Source: Capsicum annuum (Eukaryota > Streptophyta > Magnoliopsida > Solanales > Solanaceae). Taken from it: a DNA stretch of 64,000 bases. This document shows positions 60,445 to 64,000 of this stretch, one piece after another. How positions within the stretch are numbered: the stretch's first letter is position 1; each line of letters begins with the position of its first letter. The stretch is from positions 43,385,854-43,449,853 of the forward strand of contig NC_061112.1 in assembly GCF_002878395.1 (NCBI RefSeq), written 5' to 3'. Under the pieces are notes generated by a model, which was given only the letters and a program-made list of their open reading frames with translations, was not told the origin of the DNA and ran no database searches. The position numbers and the translations under genes are program-made.

Positions 60445-60948
60445 TTGAAAATAACCCAGAGTCATCAAATGTCCTATACAGACGTAAGAAGGGGAGATCT
60501 TGAGTTCAATCTTGGTGACTTAGTGTATTTGAAAATTTATCCCATAAATGGGGTGAAGAGTTTTGGTAATAAAGGGAAGCTCAGTCCCCGCTATGTTGAA
60601 CCGTATCAGATTTTTAGCTATTTGGGGAAGGTAGCCTATGAATTGGAGTTGCCTGTAGAGTTAGCATCAATGCATCCAGTATTCCATATCTCTTTGATTA
60701 AGAGATGTATCAGTTATCTAGCTTCAGTCATTCCTATAGAGAGTATGGGCATAGAAGATAGACTCTCCTATAAGGGAGCCGTAGTTAAAATCGTTGACCG
60801 TCAGATGCATAGGTTGAGGAATAAAAATATTGCCTTACATAAGGTTTCATGGAGAAATATGCTCACTGAGGGAGCTACTTGGGAAACCAAAGAGTATATG
60901 CGAGCCAAGTATCTCTATCTCTTCTCTACGAGTCCAGATTTAGCTTGA
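60445..60948 (+). pseudogene. Element D integrase C-terminus and chromodomain, intact 167-codon frame
   Basis: This is the longest well-kept plus-strand retroelement frame. It reads RRGDLEFNLGDLVYLKIYPI, GNKGKLSPRYVEPYQIFSYL, MHPVFHISLIKRCISY and ends in a chromodomain: RQMHRLRNKNIALHKVSWRN and TEGATWETKEYMRAKYLYLF before the stop. In the chromodomain proper, aromatic residues that normally hold a methylated histone tail are only partly present, as in many plant chromoviruses of this group. The upstream frame is closed by a stop near 60428, so no full protein results. The good state probably reflects chance, not selection. Confidence 0.87.
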
Positions 60949-61170
60949 GATAATGATTTCCTTAACTAATCAATTCTGTCAGTTTCTATCTCAGCTATCT
61001 AGTTATCCTTATATCATAGCATGCATTCACGAGTCTAATTTAGTCATTGAATCATTTACAGATTCAGATATTCAATCATAACTCAGTTCATAAGTACATG
61101 ATCTCAGTCTCCCTAGTATCTTAGCTTAAACAAAGTTCATTCAAGGAAAAATGACCCCAAGGGGAGATGC
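60949..61170 (+). other. 3' untranslated interior and polypurine tract of element D
   Basis: No frame. The tract AAGGGGAGATGC at 61159-61170 lies directly before the 3' LTR. Confidence 0.8.
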
Positions 61171-62978
61171 TATAATACCTTGAGTTTTCCTGTTCCAAAG
61201 CACTCAAAAGATAGTCCATGAATTTAGCATTCCAATGCAACAAGTCTCGTCCTAATCCAATGTCGTGGCTAAAAGTTATGGAAATTTTCCTCCCAGAATC
61301 TATAAGCAACTAGCGACCACGACTCACTGGACGACCCCTAACTAGACCTTACAAGTCGTTACAAGGATTTGTAGTCAAAACAATAAGGGTCCCAAGATTT
61401 AACTCATTGACCAGGACTCCACTCCCTGATTTGTAATCAAACATTACAAGTCATTGGGAGGGACTCGTAGTCAAAACAATGCTTAACCCAAAATTCATTC
61501 CATTGATTATGATTCTAGTACACAACTCATAGTTAGACCTTATGATTCGATATGTGGACTCATAGCCTAACCAGTAAAGAATCCAAAAAATCAATCCTTA
61601 GACTATGACTCTATCGAACGAATCATAGTGGGTCGTAATGAGTCGTTAGGAGGCAGTTGCAGTCAGACTAGAATCTACCCAAAAACCCAGGACCCCAAGT
61701 TATGACTCAGATCATGAATCGTGACCATTCGTAATAAGTCATGAGGTCAGTCATAATGATTTAAAGTAGTCTTTCCTGTATGTTTTCCCAGGGACTTTTA
61801 TGGCTTTTCCCACTTATTTTAAAGCCTAACCCACGTCGTTTAAACTTCCCAATGGGGTATAATAAAAGACCTAAAATCCCTAATTCCTTGATTAATCGTG
61901 ACTTAACTCAGAGAAATTAAAAAGGGATAGTTTCTTCTTCTTCCAAGAAGCAACTAGAGCTCATAGAGCAAGTCCAATTCTCAAGGAGATTTATCCAAGA
62001 TTCAATATTAAGGTATATGGAATTTCATCAGTGGGTTCCTTCCACCCATTGATTCCCATGAACTCCCTAAGTCTAAAAGTTTAAAACTCTTTACTCTTTT
62101 ATGGATTCCAATTTAACCATGAATTTTATGAATTTTCCCTTAATGTTTTGAGTTATGAGCTATCAAAATACTTTCCCTCATGATAATTGTGTTTCCATAT
62201 GTTTGATAATGCATATGTCTACATTGTGATCAGTTTTTGATATGCTAAGCATTATTCATGATTTTCCATAACATGGTTAATTCCATAATTTCCATGATCA
62301 GTTTGCATTAGTCAGTGTTGGTGGGTTATGAACACCGATACCTAGGTAATTATGCATGTTACAATTTTCAGGCTATAGTTCTTTCAAATTATGCTTGTAT
62401 CATTATGTTCAGAACATTATTATGCCAACATTATTATGATGAGCATTTATTAGTATCGGATTATGTTAAATGAATATCAGTATCAGTTTCATTCAATTAG
62501 GTGTAACACTTAGCATCGAGTGAATGCGGGGATGATGACTTCCCCGTTATTTAGGCATAAGTCATTAGTAGTAGTCCTTGAGTTCCAAAACTACGTTGCC
62601 ACCGTAGGTTATAAGGGTTATCCTATAAGTAGAGGCATGCCACTATAGTCTTTTGGGACATCAGCTTAGTGGTACACCAACCAGTATTGGTACCCTTGGC
62701 AAGGTACTAACACCTATCCAATTGGGGTTACTAGTTGGACCCTGGCTCTGCTCAGATTGTGGTATGTTGATTGTAATTAGCTCCCATAGTCTCCATCTTA
62801 ATTTCAGACTTAATTCATATACAGATGATATTTTTGATCAGAGGTGCATGACCTTATGTCAGCCTATTAGCTATTTAGATTATTCTGTACATGTATATAC
62901 ATGGTCTTGCATTCAGTTACATATTCATGTATTCATGCTCAGTTATATCAATTAGCTCTCATATCCTACATACTCAGT
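61171..62978 (+). repeat. 3' LTR of element D, part before insertion F
   Basis: Starts TATAATACCTTGAG (TG changed to TA) and matches the pieces of the 5' LTR in order: 39245-39568, 50832-52143 and 55600-55710. It is interrupted at 62979, where the 5' copy continues with TACATATAAAGTACTAAC. Confidence 0.9.
61316..61795 (+). repeat. U3 array of element D: five units of about 96 nt
   Basis: Units start at about 61316, 61410, 61506, 61602 and 61700 with ACCACGACTC-like words and contain ACGAnTCGTAA palindromes or decayed forms, then GTAGTCAAAAC-like ends. The same array in the 5' LTR is split by CACTA-2 (39332-39568 and 50832-51095). Confidence 0.8.
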
Positions 62979-63946
62979 TGTCATGACCCGAGGATACCCC
63001 TAGTCACGACAACAGTGCTTACGGTCACAAGTGACCACAAACTAACCCATTAGTTGGTACCTGCTGTGAGCACTGAATAATATATTGATAATAGAAGACA
63101 TATGTAGAAAACAACTGATAATGCCATAAGTTTTAAATACTGACAAAATAATGTAAAACTGGATACTAAAATACATACTAAAATATGTCACAACATCTGA
63201 TAAAACCAACTGAATATCTAAATAATTGACTATATGTCTGAAAGCCTCTAAACTGATAGAAAAGAGTTGATTGGACAGGCCCCAACTAACTCCAACTGAC
63301 AAACTGCAAAAAAATAAGGAAATACTGAGTAAACATAATAAGTCCTCGCCATATGAGGACTCACTAAAACTATTGTTGCTGATAAGCTGAACTGGCTAAG
63401 CATGGTGAGGAAACTGAGCGTCCGAACCTATGATATAAGAAATCATAGCGCAAAGAAAGTATGCAGTCAGTACTTTGAATATACTGGTATGAGATGAGGT
63501 TAGGCTGAAATGCCTAGGTTCATGTTCATGAAATAACAACTGACTGAATAGCATGAGATAACTTTTGGATAAATACGTGAAAGCTATAAAATCTGAGAAT
63601 GCATGACCAAGCATATAATATGATTCTGTAATAGTCTTTAACTGAAGTACTAAAATTTGATAACTGAATAACTGGTAGTCTTTATGCTATGGTCAAGCAA
63701 ACCTGAATTGAATTTTGTACTAAATACTAAACTGAGTTTGCGGGAGGTATCACCTAACCAACATGCCCCAATTTGAGACAATCGGGGTCTAACCTGTGAC
63801 CTCAGTTGGAAGGGTGTTAGTACTGTTCCATGGGTACTAATGCTGGCTGTGTGGATCCACAAAACTGATATCCTGAAGAATTAGGGAGTCAATCCTAAAC
63901 TGATGGTGACCCCTGGAGGAATTCAATCCTAAATTGACAGATGACT
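62979..63946 (-). repeat. LTR F, partial, inside the 3' LTR of element D
   Basis: Begins TGTCATGACCCGAGG and matches LTR A and, in reverse, the solo LTR at 46026-48328 (for example the ACCCCAGTTGGAAGGGTGT-like block). It is cut at 63947 by LTR G. The left flank is TCAGT; the right flank is outside the window. Confidence 0.82.
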
Positions 63947-64000
63947 TGACAGCGCCTAAGTGCACACGCAAGTGTACGTTGTCTTATCAAGTTGTAAATT
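63947..64000. repeat. Start of another LTR (G), Athila/Tat type
   Basis: TGACAGCGCCTAAGTGCACA followed by CGCAAGTGTACG and TTATCAAGT is the usual start of Athila/Tat LTRs in Solanaceae-like genomes. It breaks the F sequence between ATGAC and what should be ATGTCATAAAT. Only 54 bases are in the window. Confidence 0.6.

Larger units (their letters stand above)
39245..64000 (+). mobile_element. Element D: decayed Ty3/gypsy element with several nested insertions
   Basis: 5' LTR 39245-56165 in three pieces (interrupted by CACTA-2 and solo LTR E), interior 56166-61170, 3' LTR from 61171 to beyond the window (interrupted at 62979 by LTR F). The interior has a near-perfect tRNA-Met primer site, gag, protease, reverse transcriptase, RNase H, integrase, chromodomain and a polypurine tract. 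It carries many stops. Sequence and layout are closest to element A, with a different U3. Confidence 0.88.

Overview
This window looks like repeat-dense heterochromatin of a plant, most likely a Solanaceae nuclear genome. That taxonomic call is an inference from AT-rich sequence, chromodomain Ty3/gypsy elements with tRNA-Met primer sites, CACTA transposons with CACTACAAG-type ends, and plant-type host gene fragments. I find no intact host gene. Almost every base can be assigned to nested, decayed mobile elements.

Layout. 1-4727: 3' half of a Ty3/gypsy element (integrase, chromodomain-like tail, 2.96 kb LTR). 4728-17222: remains of a CACTA DNA transposon (CACTA-1) with a Transposase_24-like pseudogene at 5262-5806 and a terminal repeat ending at 17222; it is split by element A (6609-16045, minus), a full-length but decayed Ty3/gypsy element. 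17413-36522: element B (plus), a decayed Ty3/gypsy element whose 5' LTR is split by element C (17570-27522, minus, perfect 5-bp target duplication ATGAT). Element C has Athila/Tat-like gag and protease and a Transposase_32-like accessory frame, but no reverse transcriptase or integrase. 36523-39244: two minus-strand LTR-like remnants. 39245 to the window end: element D (plus, Ty3/gypsy). Its 5' LTR is interrupted twice, by an 11.26-kb CACTA element (CACTA-2, 39569-50828, TSD AAT) and by a 3.45-kb solo LTR (E, 52144-55594). Its 3' LTR is interrupted by LTR F (62979), itself interrupted by LTR G (63947).

The main discovery candidate is CACTA-2. It carries fragments of ordinary plant genes: an intron-containing piece of the Mediator subunit gene MED16 (minus strand, 41525-42600), one exon of a pectin-type putative methyltransferase of the PMT/QUASIMODO family (plus strand, 44866-45054), and a third unassigned coding-like stretch. 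No transposase is recognisable, so it looks like a non-autonomous gene-capturing element. It later received a solo LTR and a Ty1/copia pol fragment.

A second pattern is that three unrelated LTR families here (C, D, E) carry, in the U3 part of the LTR, arrays of roughly 70-98-nt units, each built around short palindromes; in element C the same module also occurs in two internal clusters.
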